Below are positions 31,097 through 40,406 of a DNA stretch of 64,000 bases, one piece after another; the first letter of the stretch is position 1, and the number at the start of each line of letters is the position of its first letter. A model generated the notes under the pieces. The model worked only from the letters and a program-made list of their open reading frames with translations. It was not told where the DNA came from and did not search any database. The stretch is from positions 98,524 through 162,523 of the forward strand of contig CAKRHP010000007.1 in NCBI GenBank assembly GCA_934339135.1. The letters are read 5' to 3'. Made by a program: the position numbers and the translations under genes. Source of the DNA: an uncultured Lachnospiraceae bacterium (GTDB lineage: Bacteria; Bacillota; Clostridia; Lachnospirales; Lachnospiraceae).

Positions 31097-32734
31097 ATGT
31101 ATAAGGTATTTTTGATCGAGGATGAAATTGTGATCCGGGAAGCACTGGAACGGATGATTCCATGGAATGAATATGGCTTTGAACTGGTGGGCAAGGCGAA
31201 GGACGGGGAAATCGCACTTCCTATGATCCGCAAGACAAAGCCGGATGTGTTGATCACGGATATCAAGATGCCGTTTATGGACGGACTTACGTTAAGCGGT
31301 ATTGTAAAGAAGGAATTTCCGGAGATCCGCATTGTTATTGTCAGTGGTTATGACGATTTTGAATATGCCAGAAAAGCGATTGCCCTTGGCGTCGATGAAT
31401 ATTTATTAAAACCGATTGCCAAAGCAGATTTTGTCCGTGTTCTGCAGAAGATCCAGAAGGACTTTGAAGAAAAGGGAAAGCAGCAGGATTATTATGAGAA
31501 ATTTGAACAGGAAATCAAAAAATATGAGAACCACTCCCGGCGTGATTTTTTTGAGCTGCTGGTGACAAAGCACGCAGATCTGCCGGAGATTTATAACAGA
31601 GCAGAAAAGCTTTCCATTGACATTATGGCAGAAAGCTATAATCTGGTATTTTTCTCACTGGCGGAAAGCCGGGATACGGATACGATCGATCAGGAATATT
31701 CCCAAAGGGCGGCAGATGTACAGAAGCAGATCGATGACACGCTGCAAAAGGAGAAAAATCTATATATGTTCCGGAATCAGACCTTCAGCTATGTACTGCT
31801 TTTGACCGGGGATGCGGAAAATATACAGGCGCATACGGAGCACTGTGTAAAACTGCTTCAGGATATTCTGGAAAAGGATCAGAGCGGGCTGGAGTGGATC
31901 GTTTGTGCATCAAAGCCGGTGGAACGTCTCAGTCAGATGCCGGATTGCTATAAGGAGGGTATGCAGATTTTTGCATATCGCTATTTTGGATATTCTCATG
32001 TGGTATCCCAGGATATGGTTCCCATGGGCGAAAGTCAATCCCGGGATAATGAGATCAAGGATCTGGTCAGCGTGGACAGCAATGCGGTGAATCCGGCAAT
32101 CTTTCAGAACTTTCTCTGCAACGGTCTGGAAAATGAGGTTGCCGGTTTTGTAGAAAATTACCTTCAGATGGTAGGAGAGTCCGCATTGAAATCAAAAATG
32201 TTTCGCCAGTACATTCTTTTGAACATTCATTTTTGTATCGTATCCTTTTTGCAGAAGCTGGGATATGAAAAGGATGTGGTAGATCATTCGTTATTGGAGG
32301 TCTCCGGTATGGGGCAGCCGCTGGATCATGACAAAATTGCGGAAAGCATATCCGATGCCTTAAAACAGGCGATTCAGCTGCGGGAAGAGAAAAGTAAAGG
32401 GAAATACCAGAATGTTTTGCAAAATGCCGTCCAATATATGGAAGAAAATTTTGCAGACGAAAATCTGACATTAAATACGGTGGCATGTGTGGCAAATGTC
32501 AGCGCTAACCATTTCAGTGCCATGTTTAGCCAAAAAATGGGACAGACCTTTATTGAATATCTGACAGGGCTGCGGATGAACCGTGCGAAGGAGCTTTTGC
32601 GCTGCACGGATAAACGATCCGGAGAAATTGCACTGGAGGTAGGATATAAGGATTCCCATTATTTCAGCTTTTTGTTTAAAAAAACACAGGGGTGTACACC
32701 GAGTGAATATCGCAGTCAGGGGGCAGTTTCGTGA
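31097..32734 (+). CDS. YesN-like response regulator with AraC-type DNA-binding domain
   Basis: The 545-residue protein has an N-terminal receiver (about 1-120; IEDEIVIREALERMI, phospho-Asp in DVLITDIKMPFMDG, Lys in YLLKPIAKADF), a long middle region and a C-terminal AraC helix-turn-helix pair (about 445-542; LTLNTVACVANVSANHFSAMFSQKMGQ and GEIALEVGYKDSHYFSFLFKKTQGCTPSEYR). This class works with LytS/YesM-type kinases to activate sugar-uptake operons. Its stop overlaps the kinase GTG start at 32731. Confidence 0.92.
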   Translation: MYKVFLIEDEIVIREALERMIPWNEYGFELVGKAKDGEIALPMIRKTKPDVLITDIKMPFMDGLTLSGIVKKEFPEIRIVIVSGYDDFEYARKAIALGVDEYLLKPIAKADFVRVLQKIQKDFEEKGKQQDYYEKFEQEIKKYENHSRRDFFELLVTKHADLPEIYNRAEKLSIDIMAESYNLVFFSLAESRDTDTIDQEYSQRAADVQKQIDDTLQKEKNLYMFRNQTFSYVLLLTGDAENIQAHTEHCVKLLQDILEKDQSGLEWIVCASKPVERLSQMPDCYKEGMQIFAYRYFGYSHVVSQDMVPMGESQSRDNEIKDLVSVDSNAVNPAIFQNFLCNGLENEVAGFVENYLQMVGESALKSKMFRQYILLNIHFCIVSFLQKLGYEKDVVDHSLLEVSGMGQPLDHDKIAESISDALKQAIQLREEKSKGKYQNVLQNAVQYMEENFADENLTLNTVACVANVSANHFSAMFSQKMGQTFIEYLTGLRMNRAKELLRCTDKRSGEIALEVGYKDSHYFSFLFKKTQGCTPSEYRSQGAVS

Positions 32735-34176
32735 AAAAGAGAAAGACGAAATATGAGACATTATACATAAATCAAAAAATACAATATCTGATCTGGAGCC
32801 TTGCACTGCCATTGCTGTTTTGTATTTTGCTGCTGGTGGCTTCTATGTGCATATCCATTGGTAATTATTCTACGATCACCCATAATATGAATCTCAGCAG
32901 TGAGTTCAGTCTGAGTTTCAAGGAAAATATGGATCTGAAAATGTACCATTATTGTGTGGGAAGCGCAGAACAGAAAACGCTTCCTGTGAAGGACGTGAAC
33001 CGGGCAATTCGGTTGGCGGAAAAGCTGGAAAAAACGACGGTACGAAAGGAAAGCCGCAGAGCGATCGAACTGGTGATCGCAGATTGCAAAAATCTGAAAA
33101 AACGAATGCGTGCCATTGCGGAAACGAAAGGGTATGATTCCAGACAGGTACAGCTCACCAATAATGTATATGTGCTTACGGAGCTGACACAGAAAGCGAT
33201 GGGGGACTATATTTATTATGAGGCGGGATATCTGAAAAAGGTAGAAAATGATATGTTTGTCCGGATTCTTGCCGTAGGGATCATTCTGGGAATTATTGTG
33301 GTTGTGATGGCCGCGTTGGTGGTAAAAAAATCCTTCCGGCTTGCCGGGGAGATTACAGATCCCATAGGTGGTGTCAGCGATAATGTTCGAAAAGTGGGAC
33401 ACGGAGATTTTGACATCACACCGGTGGAAACAAATGTGATCGAGGTGCGGGATCTGGATCGCGGTATTTTGAAAATGGCGGGACGCATCCAGACTCTTCT
33501 GGAAAATGTGAAGGAGGAAGAACGCAAGCAGCATATGATCCAGCTGGAGCTTCTCCAGGCACAGGTAAATCCGCATTTTTTATATAATACTCTGGATACG
33601 ATCGTATGGATGGTGGAGGCAGATATGCATGATGAGGCGATCGAGATGCTGACCCATTTGTCCGTCTTTTTCCGGACTGTTTTATCCAAGGGGGAGGATG
33701 TGATCTCGCTGCATGACGAGGTGTTACACACGAAAAGTTATCTGGAGATCCAGCAGATCCGTTACAGTGATATTCTTGATTATACCATCGAGCTGCCGCA
33801 GGATATGGAAGAGATCCGTCTGCCAAAGATGACATTGCAGCCGCTGGTGGAAAATGCGCTGTATCATGGAGTAAAGGAAAAAAGAGGAAAGAGCAGCATC
33901 TGGATCACTTTTGAGGATGCGGGCAGGGATATCGTCATTCAGGTGAAGGATGATGGGATCGGTATGACAGAGGATCGCCTGCGTGAGGTACAGGAGGGAC
34001 TTAAGAACAACCAGAGCGTAGGCTTTGGAATGTCTGCGGTCGAGGGGCGTCTGAAGCTTTATTACGGAGAGGAATATGGTCTTGACATTCGTTCAAAATA
34101 TCGGGAAGGTACCGTCATTCGTGTTAATATTCCGAAAAAATTTAACTTTTCGGATAAAAAAACAAACAATATATAA
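32731..34176 (+). CDS. YesM/LytS-type sensor histidine kinase
   Basis: The 481-residue protein has a membrane helix at about 16-38, an extracellular helical region (about 40-165), a second helix (about 175-195), a HAMP segment and a His_kinase domain (LELLQAQVNPHFLYNTLDTIVWMVE, with the conserved His). A HATPase_c domain follows (PLVENALYHGVKEKRGK and DDGIGM). It starts with GTG at 32731, overlapping the regulator stop by 4 nt. It likely detects a sugar or a sugar-binding protein and drives the transporter genes that follow. Confidence 0.9.
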   Translation: MKKRKTKYETLYINQKIQYLIWSLALPLLFCILLLVASMCISIGNYSTITHNMNLSSEFSLSFKENMDLKMYHYCVGSAEQKTLPVKDVNRAIRLAEKLEKTTVRKESRRAIELVIADCKNLKKRMRAIAETKGYDSRQVQLTNNVYVLTELTQKAMGDYIYYEAGYLKKVENDMFVRILAVGIILGIIVVVMAALVVKKSFRLAGEITDPIGGVSDNVRKVGHGDFDITPVETNVIEVRDLDRGILKMAGRIQTLLENVKEEERKQHMIQLELLQAQVNPHFLYNTLDTIVWMVEADMHDEAIEMLTHLSVFFRTVLSKGEDVISLHDEVLHTKSYLEIQQIRYSDILDYTIELPQDMEEIRLPKMTLQPLVENALYHGVKEKRGKSSIWITFEDAGRDIVIQVKDDGIGMTEDRLREVQEGLKNNQSVGFGMSAVEGRLKLYYGEEYGLDIRSKYREGTVIRVNIPKKFNFSDKKTNNI

Positions 34177-34298
34177 TCATTTGATAAAATATTAAACTTT
34201 TTGCATAAGTATCTTTATGGTAAAAAACAGGAAAAAATCTATAATAATACTTGTAAGCGACATACAAACTCAAATTGGAGATAGAGGAGGAAAACGAT

Positions 34299-35363
34299 AT
34301 GAGAATTAAAAAAATTATATGTTCAGCATTATTAGTATCTTGTATGGTCTTTGCAATGACAGCATGTGGCTCCAAGAAGGCAGCCAAGACCGGAGGCGAT
34401 GCAAAGAGCGGTAACATCACCGTAGGATTTTCACAGGTAGGAGCGGAGTCAGACTGGCGGACAGCAAACTCCACTTCCATGAAAGAAACCTTCAGTGAAA
34501 AAAACGGTTACACATTAATTTTTGATGATGCACAGCAGAAGCAGGAGAATCAGATCAAAGCGATCCGAAACTTCATCCAGCAGGAGGTTGATTACATCGT
34601 ACTTGCTCCGGTAACAGAAACCGGATGGGACACCGTACTTAAGGAAGCAAAGGATGCAGGTATTCCGGTGATCATCGTAGACCGTATGGTTAAAGTATCC
34701 GATGACAGTCTCTACACCGCCTGGGTTGGTTCAAACTTCGAACTGGAAGGCAAGAAAGCAGCAGCGTGGTTAAAGGCATACTTAGACAAGACAGGACGTG
34801 GCGACGAAGAGATCAATATCGTAGATATTCAGGGTACGATCGGTGCATCTGCCCAGATCGGACGTACAAAAGGACTTGAGGATGCCTGCAAGGAGAATAA
34901 AAACTGGAATCTGCTGGCAAAGGAGACAGGTGAATTTACACAGTCAAAAGGCCAGGAGGTTATGGAGTCTCTGTTAAAGAAGCACAAAGATGACATTGAT
35001 GTTGTATATTGCGAGAATGATAATGAAGCATTTGGTGCCATTGATGCCATCACGGCAGCAGGTAAGACCGTTGGAACCGGCAAGGATGACATTCTGGTAA
35101 TGTCCTTCGATTCTACTAAGACCGGTCTGACTGATGTAAAGGATGGAAAGATCATTCTTGATACCGAGTGTAATCCACTTCACGGCCCTCGTGTAGAGGA
35201 GATCATCAAGGCTCTGGAAAACGGTGAGACACCGGAGAAACAGCAGTATGTAGATGAAGAGATCTTCGCAGCAGTAAAAGATGTAGAAAGCGTAAATGCT
35301 GACGGAAAAGATTATGATGTCACAGTTGTTGATAAAAAGGTGATCAAAGGTCGTGCATATTAA
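34299..35363 (+). CDS. ytfQ: Sugar ABC transporter substrate-binding lipoprotein, YtfQ-like
   Basis: The 354-residue protein begins with a lipoprotein signal (SALLVSCMVFAMTACGSKK, lipobox Cys at about 23). It then shows features closely resembling YtfQ: VGFSQVGAESDWRTANSTSM, FDDAQQKQENQIKAIRNFI, GWDTVLKEAKDAGIPVIIVDR and QGTIGASAQIGRTKGLEDA. E. coli YtfQ binds galactofuranose; in this locus with AraR and AraD, L-arabinose (perhaps its furanose form) is an attractive ligand. ATG 34299 follows GAGGAGG. A TATAAT box at 34240-34245 with a poor -35 suggests activator-dependent transcription, fitting the YesN-like regulator upstream. A terminator at 35412-35457 probably lowers expression of the genes that follow. 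Confidence 0.88.
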   Translation: MRIKKIICSALLVSCMVFAMTACGSKKAAKTGGDAKSGNITVGFSQVGAESDWRTANSTSMKETFSEKNGYTLIFDDAQQKQENQIKAIRNFIQQEVDYIVLAPVTETGWDTVLKEAKDAGIPVIIVDRMVKVSDDSLYTAWVGSNFELEGKKAAAWLKAYLDKTGRGDEEINIVDIQGTIGASAQIGRTKGLEDACKENKNWNLLAKETGEFTQSKGQEVMESLLKKHKDDIDVVYCENDNEAFGAIDAITAAGKTVGTGKDDILVMSFDSTKTGLTDVKDGKIILDTECNPLHGPRVEEIIKALENGETPEKQQYVDEEIFAAVKDVESVNADGKDYDVTVVDKKVIKGRAY

Positions 35364-35411
35364 TCTTTCATAATATAATCTCATAAAAAGCAACGCTAAA
35401 GTGTTTCAGGG

Positions 35412-35457
35412 ATAGCGCAATATAGAAAGCAACACAAAGCTGTATTGCGCTATTTTT
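35412..35457 (+). terminator. Intra-operon intrinsic terminator
   Basis: ATAGCGCAATA and TATTGCGCTAT form a perfect 11-bp stem followed by TTTTTG. It stands between the binding-protein gene and the transporter ATPase. This probably gives more binding protein than membrane subunits by partial read-through. Confidence 0.75.
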
Positions 35458-35490
35458 GTACCCTTTTTGGGCAGAAAGCAGGTGAAATCA

Positions 35491-37008
35491 ATGGCTGAGA
35501 AAGCAATTTTGACAATGAAAGGCATTACAAAAACTTTCCCGGGCGTAAAGGCATTATCTAATGTAGATTTCAAATTATGTGAAGGCGACATTCATGCTCT
35601 GATGGGAGAGAATGGTGCCGGAAAGTCAACACTGATCAAGGTGCTGACGGGAATCTATCCTTTTGACGCCGGAGAGATCATAATGGATGGGAAACCGATG
35701 GTGAATAAATCCCCGCAGGATGCCCAGAACAATGGAATCAGTACCGTTTATCAGGAAGTAAACCTTTGTCCGAATCTGACGGTAGCAGAGAATCTGTTTA
35801 TTGGCAGGGAGCCGAGAAAACTTGGAATGATCAACTGGAAGGAAATGAATGCACGCTCCCGTAAGCTGCTTCGATCTCTGGACATTGATGTGGCACCGAC
35901 GACATTACTGGATGAATGTTCCATTGCGATCCAGCAGATGATTGCCATTGCAAGAGCAGTAGATATGGAATGCAAGGTATTGATCCTCGATGAGCCGACA
36001 TCTTCTCTGGATGAAGAAGAAGTAGAAAAGCTGTTTGGTCTGATGAAAAAGTTAAAAGCAAAGGGTGTCGGCATTATCTTTGTCACACATTTCCTGGAGC
36101 AGGTTTATGAGGTGTGTGATAAGATCACGGTTCTTCGAAATGGCACACTGGTGGGTGAATATGATGTGGAAAATCTTCCGAGAGTTCAGCTGGTTGCCAA
36201 AATGATGGGAAAAGACTTTGATGATCTGGCGGATATCAAGAGCGACAGAGTCGGTTCGGTAAAAGAAGGAGAACCGGTTATCGAAGCAAACGGAGTTTCT
36301 CATCATGGAAGTATTAAGCCGTTCGATATGACCTTTAACAAAGGCGAGGTTGTTGGTCTCACCGGACTTCTAGGTTCCGGCCGTTCCGAGATGGTCCGGG
36401 CAATCTATGGAGCCGATAAGGCGGATACCGGTGAGGTAAAAGTATTTGGCAAGAAAGTCAAAATTAACACGCCGCTCGATGCAATGAAAGCAGGAATGGC
36501 ATATCTGCCGGAGGATCGAAAAAAGGACGGAATCCTTGCAGATCTGTCCGTCCGGGAAAATATTATTATTGCTCTTCAGGCAAAGCGCGGAATGTTCCAT
36601 CCGATGAAACGAAAAGAGATGGAGGATGCAGCAACAAACTTTATCAATTTGCTGCAGATCAAAACAGCAAGTATGGAGACACCGATCAAAAGTCTTTCCG
36701 GAGGAAATCAGCAGAAGGTGATCCTGGGACGCTGGCTGCTGACAAATCCCAGATTTTTGATTCTGGATGAGCCAACCAGAGGAATTGATATTGGTACGAA
36801 AACAGAGATCCAGAAGCTGGTGCTTCGTCTGGCGGATGAAGGAAAATCCATTGCATTTATTTCTTCGGAGGTAGAGGAGATGCTTCGTACCTGCAGCAGA
36901 ATGGCGGTTCTTCGTGACGGAAAGAAGGTCGGCGAGATTGAGGGTGACGATCTGACACAGGAGAAGATCATGGAGACCATAGCAGGAGGTGGAAAGTCCA
37001 ATGAGTAA
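35491..37008 (+). CDS. ytfR: Sugar ABC transporter ATPase, dual nucleotide-binding domains, YtfR-like
   Basis: The 505-residue ATPase has two ABC domains. The first has a full Walker A (MGENGAGKSTLIKVLTG), a signature-region IAIQQMIAIARAV and Walker B LILDEPTSSLDEEE. The second has the degenerate Walker A typical of sugar importers (GLLGSGRSEMVRAIYG), LSGGNQQKVILGRWL and LILDEPTRGIDIG. The arrangement matches RbsA/YtfR. ATG 35491 was chosen over the in-frame 35467 by ribosome site and alignment. The gene overlaps the first permease by 8 nt. Confidence 0.92.
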   Translation: MAEKAILTMKGITKTFPGVKALSNVDFKLCEGDIHALMGENGAGKSTLIKVLTGIYPFDAGEIIMDGKPMVNKSPQDAQNNGISTVYQEVNLCPNLTVAENLFIGREPRKLGMINWKEMNARSRKLLRSLDIDVAPTTLLDECSIAIQQMIAIARAVDMECKVLILDEPTSSLDEEEVEKLFGLMKKLKAKGVGIIFVTHFLEQVYEVCDKITVLRNGTLVGEYDVENLPRVQLVAKMMGKDFDDLADIKSDRVGSVKEGEPVIEANGVSHHGSIKPFDMTFNKGEVVGLTGLLGSGRSEMVRAIYGADKADTGEVKVFGKKVKINTPLDAMKAGMAYLPEDRKKDGILADLSVRENIIIALQAKRGMFHPMKRKEMEDAATNFINLLQIKTASMETPIKSLSGGNQQKVILGRWLLTNPRFLILDEPTRGIDIGTKTEIQKLVLRLADEGKSIAFISSEVEEMLRTCSRMAVLRDGKKVGEIEGDDLTQEKIMETIAGGGKSNE

Positions 37009-38074
37009 TGAAAAGAAAAAATTTAATTGGAAAGCGATCACGCAGCATCATTTATTTTTACCAATTGTCTGTCTGCTTGTTGTACTTTTAGTAAACGTCA
37101 TAAAAACACCGGATTTCTTTGTGATATCCATGAAGGGCGGTGTTCTTTACGGATATCTGGTAGACGTTGTAAATCGTGCTTCCGAACTGGTGATCGTGGC
37201 GATCGGTATGACACTTGTGACAGCAGCATCCGGAGGACAGGATATCAGTGTCGGTGCTGTTATGGCAGTTGCAGCGGCTGTATGCTGTCAGATTTTATCC
37301 GGTGGCCAGGTAACTACAGATCAGTTGATGAACTCTATGGCATTAGCCATTATTGCAGCAGTCATTGTAGCCGGTTTATGCGGCGCATTTAATGGATTTC
37401 TTGTGGCAAATCTTGGAATCCAGCCGATGGTTGCGACCCTGATTCTGTTTACTGCAGGCCGTGGTATAGCACAGCTTGTAACAAAGGGACAGATTACATA
37501 TGTACGAGTAGATTCCTTTAAGGTAATGGGTGGTTATATTGGAAAATGTCCGGTACCTACCCCGATCTTCTTTGCAATAGCAACGATCATAATAGTAAAT
37601 ATTGTTTTAAAGAAAACGGCTCTTGGTCTTTATATTGAAAGTGTAGGTATCAATGGTTCCGCATCCAGACTGGTAGGTCTCAATTCTACGATGATCAAGT
37701 TTTTGACCTATGTGATCTGTGGTGTACTGGCAGGTGTAGCAGGCATTGTGGCATCCAGCCGTATCTATTCTGCCGATGCAAACAATATCGGATTAAATCT
37801 TGAGATGGATGCGATCCTTGCCGTTGCTCTTGGTGGCAATGTACTGAGTGGTGGTAAATTCAGCATTATGGGATCTGTGATCGGTGCATATACCATTCAG
37901 GCACTGACAACAACTCTTTACGCAATGGCTGTATCCGCAGATCAGCTCCCGGTTTACAAAGCAATCGTTGTTATCATTATTGTTGTCATCCAGAGTCCGG
38001 TATTCCGTAGAAATATGGAAGCCTGGAAGCAGAAAAGAGCTTTGAAAAACAAAGCGTTGGAAGGTGGTCATTGA
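37001..38074 (+). CDS. ytfT: Sugar ABC transporter permease, YtfT-like
   Basis: The 357-residue permease has 8-10 membrane helices and the RbsC-family motif GMTLVTAASGGQDISVGAVMAVAAA (about 68-92). GLNLEMDAILAVALGGNVLSGGKFSIMGSVIGA lies near the C-terminus, as in YtfT. ATG 37001 (MSNEKKKF) is preceded by GGAGGT at 36985-36990 and overlaps the ATPase stop; the in-frame GTG 36989 falls inside that site. It forms a heterodimer with the next permease. Confidence 0.9.
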   Translation: MSNEKKKFNWKAITQHHLFLPIVCLLVVLLVNVIKTPDFFVISMKGGVLYGYLVDVVNRASELVIVAIGMTLVTAASGGQDISVGAVMAVAAAVCCQILSGGQVTTDQLMNSMALAIIAAVIVAGLCGAFNGFLVANLGIQPMVATLILFTAGRGIAQLVTKGQITYVRVDSFKVMGGYIGKCPVPTPIFFAIATIIIVNIVLKKTALGLYIESVGINGSASRLVGLNSTMIKFLTYVICGVLAGVAGIVASSRIYSADANNIGLNLEMDAILAVALGGNVLSGGKFSIMGSVIGAYTIQALTTTLYAMAVSADQLPVYKAIVVIIIVVIQSPVFRRNMEAWKQKRALKNKALEGGH

Positions 38075-38075
38075 T

Positions 38076-39104
38076 ATGGAAAAGAAAAAGACAAAAAAGA
38101 AAATTAATAGCAGCACATTCCTGTTGATGATTACGATCGTATTATTTGCAGTAATGTATATTGCAGGAATGATTATTTTCAACGATAAAGGTTTTGCAAA
38201 GCCTCAGATGTTTATGAATCTGTTTATCTCGAATGCAGGACTTATCGTGATCGGATGTGGTATGACTCTTGTAATGATCACCGGAGGAATTGATATTTCC
38301 GTTGGTTCCGTGACCGCTCTTGTATGTATGTCTGCCGCATATGCCATGGAAAACAAAGGAATGAGTGCGGTGGCAGCCGTTGCCATCTCTCTTTTGATCG
38401 GAACATTATTCGGCATCGTACAGGGTTATCTGGTAACTTATCTGGAGATTCAGCCGTTTATCGTAACATTGGCGGGTATGTTCTTTGGACGAGGGCTGAC
38501 AGCGGTGATCAGTACTGATATGATCGCCATTCAGAATAAAACATTTCTGAAGTGGGCAAACTACCGCATCAATCTTCCGTTTGGTACATATAACCGGAGG
38601 GGAGTATTTATTCCGGCATACATATATCCCACCGTTATTATCGCACTGGCGGTTGTCATTCTGATCACGCTTATGCTGAAATTTACAAAATTTGGCCGAA
38701 GCCTTTATGCAATCGGTGGCAATCAGCAGAGTGCCGTAATGATGGGACTCGACGTGAAGAAAACGAAAATGAAGGCTTATGTGCTGGATGGTTTTCTGGC
38801 AGGTCTCGGAGGCTTCCTGTTCTGTCTGAACAGCTGTGCCGGATTTGTGGAGCAGGCAAAGGGTCTTGAGATGGATGCCATTGCCTCTGCAGTGATCGGT
38901 GGTACACTCCTCAGCGGTGGTGTTGGAACTGTTGTTGGAACCTTGTTTGGTGTGTTGATCAATGGTACGATTTCCAGTCTGATCACCACACAGGGAACCT
39001 TATCAAGCTGGTGGGTAAGAATTACACTGTCAGCACTGCTTTGTTTCTTTATCGTATTACAGGCTGTGATCGCAGCAGTAAAACGTAAGAAAAAGAAAAA
39101 ATAA
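38076..39104 (+). CDS. yjfF: Sugar ABC transporter permease, YjfF-like
   Basis: The 342-residue permease belongs to the same family as the preceding one: GMTLVMITGGIDISVGSVTALVCM, LEIQPFIVTLAGMFFGRGLTAV, GRSLYAIGGNQQSAVMMGLDV and EMDAIASAVIGGTLLSGGVGTVVGTLFG. The last motif, with IGGNQQSA, is YjfF-like. ATG 38076 follows the previous stop after 1 nt. This gene completes a ytfQ-ytfR-ytfT-yjfF set, in the same order as in E. coli. Confidence 0.9.
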   Translation: MEKKKTKKKINSSTFLLMITIVLFAVMYIAGMIIFNDKGFAKPQMFMNLFISNAGLIVIGCGMTLVMITGGIDISVGSVTALVCMSAAYAMENKGMSAVAAVAISLLIGTLFGIVQGYLVTYLEIQPFIVTLAGMFFGRGLTAVISTDMIAIQNKTFLKWANYRINLPFGTYNRRGVFIPAYIYPTVIIALAVVILITLMLKFTKFGRSLYAIGGNQQSAVMMGLDVKKTKMKAYVLDGFLAGLGGFLFCLNSCAGFVEQAKGLEMDAIASAVIGGTLLSGGVGTVVGTLFGVLINGTISSLITTQGTLSSWWVRITLSALLCFFIVLQAVIAAVKRKKKKK

Positions 39105-39122
39105 TGGAAATAAATAATATGC

Positions 39123-39143
39123 TGCCGGGGTCAGAAGCAGATA
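39123..39143 (+). repeat. Second copy of a 21-nt intergenic sequence
   Basis: These bases (TGCCGGGGTCAGAAGCAGAT plus A) are identical to 30943-30963 and follow the last permease gene by 18 nt. The complementary arm found at the first copy is absent here. Confidence 0.6.
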
Positions 39144-39202
39144 AAATATCCCAAAGAAAATACCCATAACAGATCGTTATACACTAAATAAAAAAATATA
39201 TC

Positions 39203-39231
39203 TTTACAAATGATAAAACCTTGTCTATAAT
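39203..39231 (+). promoter_or_regulatory. Promoter of the polar amino acid transporter operon
   Basis: TTTACA (39203-39208), a 17-nt spacer and TATAAT (39226-39231) give a near-consensus sigma-A promoter. The transcript would start near 39238 and meet the terminator at 39258-39309. Confidence 0.65.
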
Positions 39232-39257
39232 AAAGAGCATAATTTCAATAGAAAATG

Positions 39258-39309
39258 AAACAGGCGATGGAGCTTTAATTAAAAAAGAAAGCCCACTGCC
39301 TGTTTTTTT
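39258..39309 (+). terminator. Terminator in the leader of the amino acid transporter operon (attenuator candidate)
   Basis: The outer arms AAACAGGC and GCCTGTTT and the inner TGG(A)GCTTT/AAAGCCCA pair into one long stem, followed by seven T residues. It lies between the promoter and the gene. A small upstream hairpin, TTTC...GAAA, shares the AAA at the base of the terminator and could compete with it. Confidence 0.6.
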
Positions 39310-39375
39310 GTTTTTCAAAGGATTGAAATTAATCGTAGCCGGAGGAGAGACACAGGATAGAAGGGAGACATGACT

Positions 39376-40245
39376 ATGAGAACATTAAAAAGAGTAAAGA
39401 GGAAAGCAATATCTGTATTAATGACAGGTGCACTGGTGGCAGCAATGCTTACCGGTTGTGGTAATTCATCAGGAGATGCCGGCAGTGCATCCTCCGGATC
39501 AGGAAGCAGCTCAGAGTCAGGAAGCACAGCAACCGATCTGAGTAAAGTAGAGCTGACCGTGGGTACTTCCGGTACATATGCACCATTTTCTTACTTTAAA
39601 GAGGATGGTAAGACTTTGCAGGGGTTTGATGTGGAGTTTTTGAAGGCATTGCAGGACAAACTGGGATTTAAGATTAAGGATGATACGATCCAGAACATGG
39701 ATTATGGTCCATTAACGACATCTCTGGGACAGGGTCAGCTTGATCTGGGAGCTGCTGCTCTCTGTGCGACGGATGAACGTAAGGAAGTCATGAATTTCTC
39801 AGATACGTATTACGATGCCGGTATTATTGTAGCGGTGGGGAAGGACAACAATGACATCAAGTCGGTGGATGATCTGGCAGATGGCAAGTATAAGGTTGCC
39901 GTTCAGACGGGAACGATTGCTTATGAATATGCAACCTCAAAATTGCCGGAAAAATGTCTTCAGAGCTTTGATTCCCAGGCACTTGCGTATAAAGCAGTAG
40001 AGGGCGGCCAGGCGGATGCAACGATCTACGATGCACCGGGTACATCATATTCTATCAAGACAGGTGAGGTAAAACTGAAAATTGTAGGTGATGAGTTTTA
40101 TAATGGCCAGGCACCGTATGCACTTGCATTTTCTTTTGATATCTGCAAGAAATATCCGGATATCATTGAGCAGTTTAATGCGGCGATCAAGGAGCTGGAG
40201 GATGATGGAACCATTGATAAGCTGAAGAAGGATTGGTGCGAATAG
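39376..40245 (+). CDS. Amino acid ABC transporter substrate-binding lipoprotein (family 3)
   Basis: This protein of about 289 residues has a lipoprotein signal (SVLMTGALVAAMLTGCGNSS), a Ser/Gly-rich linker and a family 3 solute-binding domain. The domain shows VELTVGTSGTYAPFSYFKEDGKTLQGFDVEFLKAL, QGQLDLGAAALCATDERKEVMNFSDTYYDAG and KVAVQTGTIAYEYA. It should capture a polar amino acid outside the membrane and hand it to the permease and ATPase encoded next. ATG 39376 fits AAGGGAG spacing better than the in-frame ATG 39370. The ligand is not predictable here. Structured RNA separates it from the permease gene. Confidence 0.88.
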   Translation: MRTLKRVKRKAISVLMTGALVAAMLTGCGNSSGDAGSASSGSGSSSESGSTATDLSKVELTVGTSGTYAPFSYFKEDGKTLQGFDVEFLKALQDKLGFKIKDDTIQNMDYGPLTTSLGQGQLDLGAAALCATDERKEVMNFSDTYYDAGIIVAVGKDNNDIKSVDDLADGKYKVAVQTGTIAYEYATSKLPEKCLQSFDSQALAYKAVEGGQADATIYDAPGTSYSIKTGEVKLKIVGDEFYNGQAPYALAFSFDICKKYPDIIEQFNAAIKELEDDGTIDKLKKDWCE

Positions 40246-40386
40246 GGTGAAAAGTCCTTCTAAGGCGGTATTGCATACCGCCAAGAAGGACTAAGGTTTC
40301 ACCCTTAGAAAAAGCTTCGCTTTTTGTGAAAAGTCCTTTTATGTAACTGATAACAGACACTGCCGGGGCACTTTCGGGTGCCCCGG
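40245..40386 (+). promoter_or_regulatory. Three successive hairpins between binding-protein and permease genes
   Basis: The first is a long stem at 40245-40306 (GGGTGAAA, AGTCCTTCT, GGCGGTAT with exact complementary arms). The second is AAAAAGC-TTC-GCTTTTT at about 40309-40325. The third is CCGGGGCAC with GTGCCCCGG at 40363-40386, just upstream of the permease ribosome site. T-runs are weak, so mRNA stabilisation or partial termination of the abundant binding-protein message is the likely role. Confidence 0.5.
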
Positions 40387-40406
40387 ATTTGATAAGGAGG
40401 CAGGAC

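Noticed and set aside
39258..39309. Similarity of GGCGATGGAG in the leader to the start of the fluoride riboswitch
   Set aside because: The rest of the aptamer is missing and the segment is fully used in a terminator stem; the gene is an amino acid transporter.
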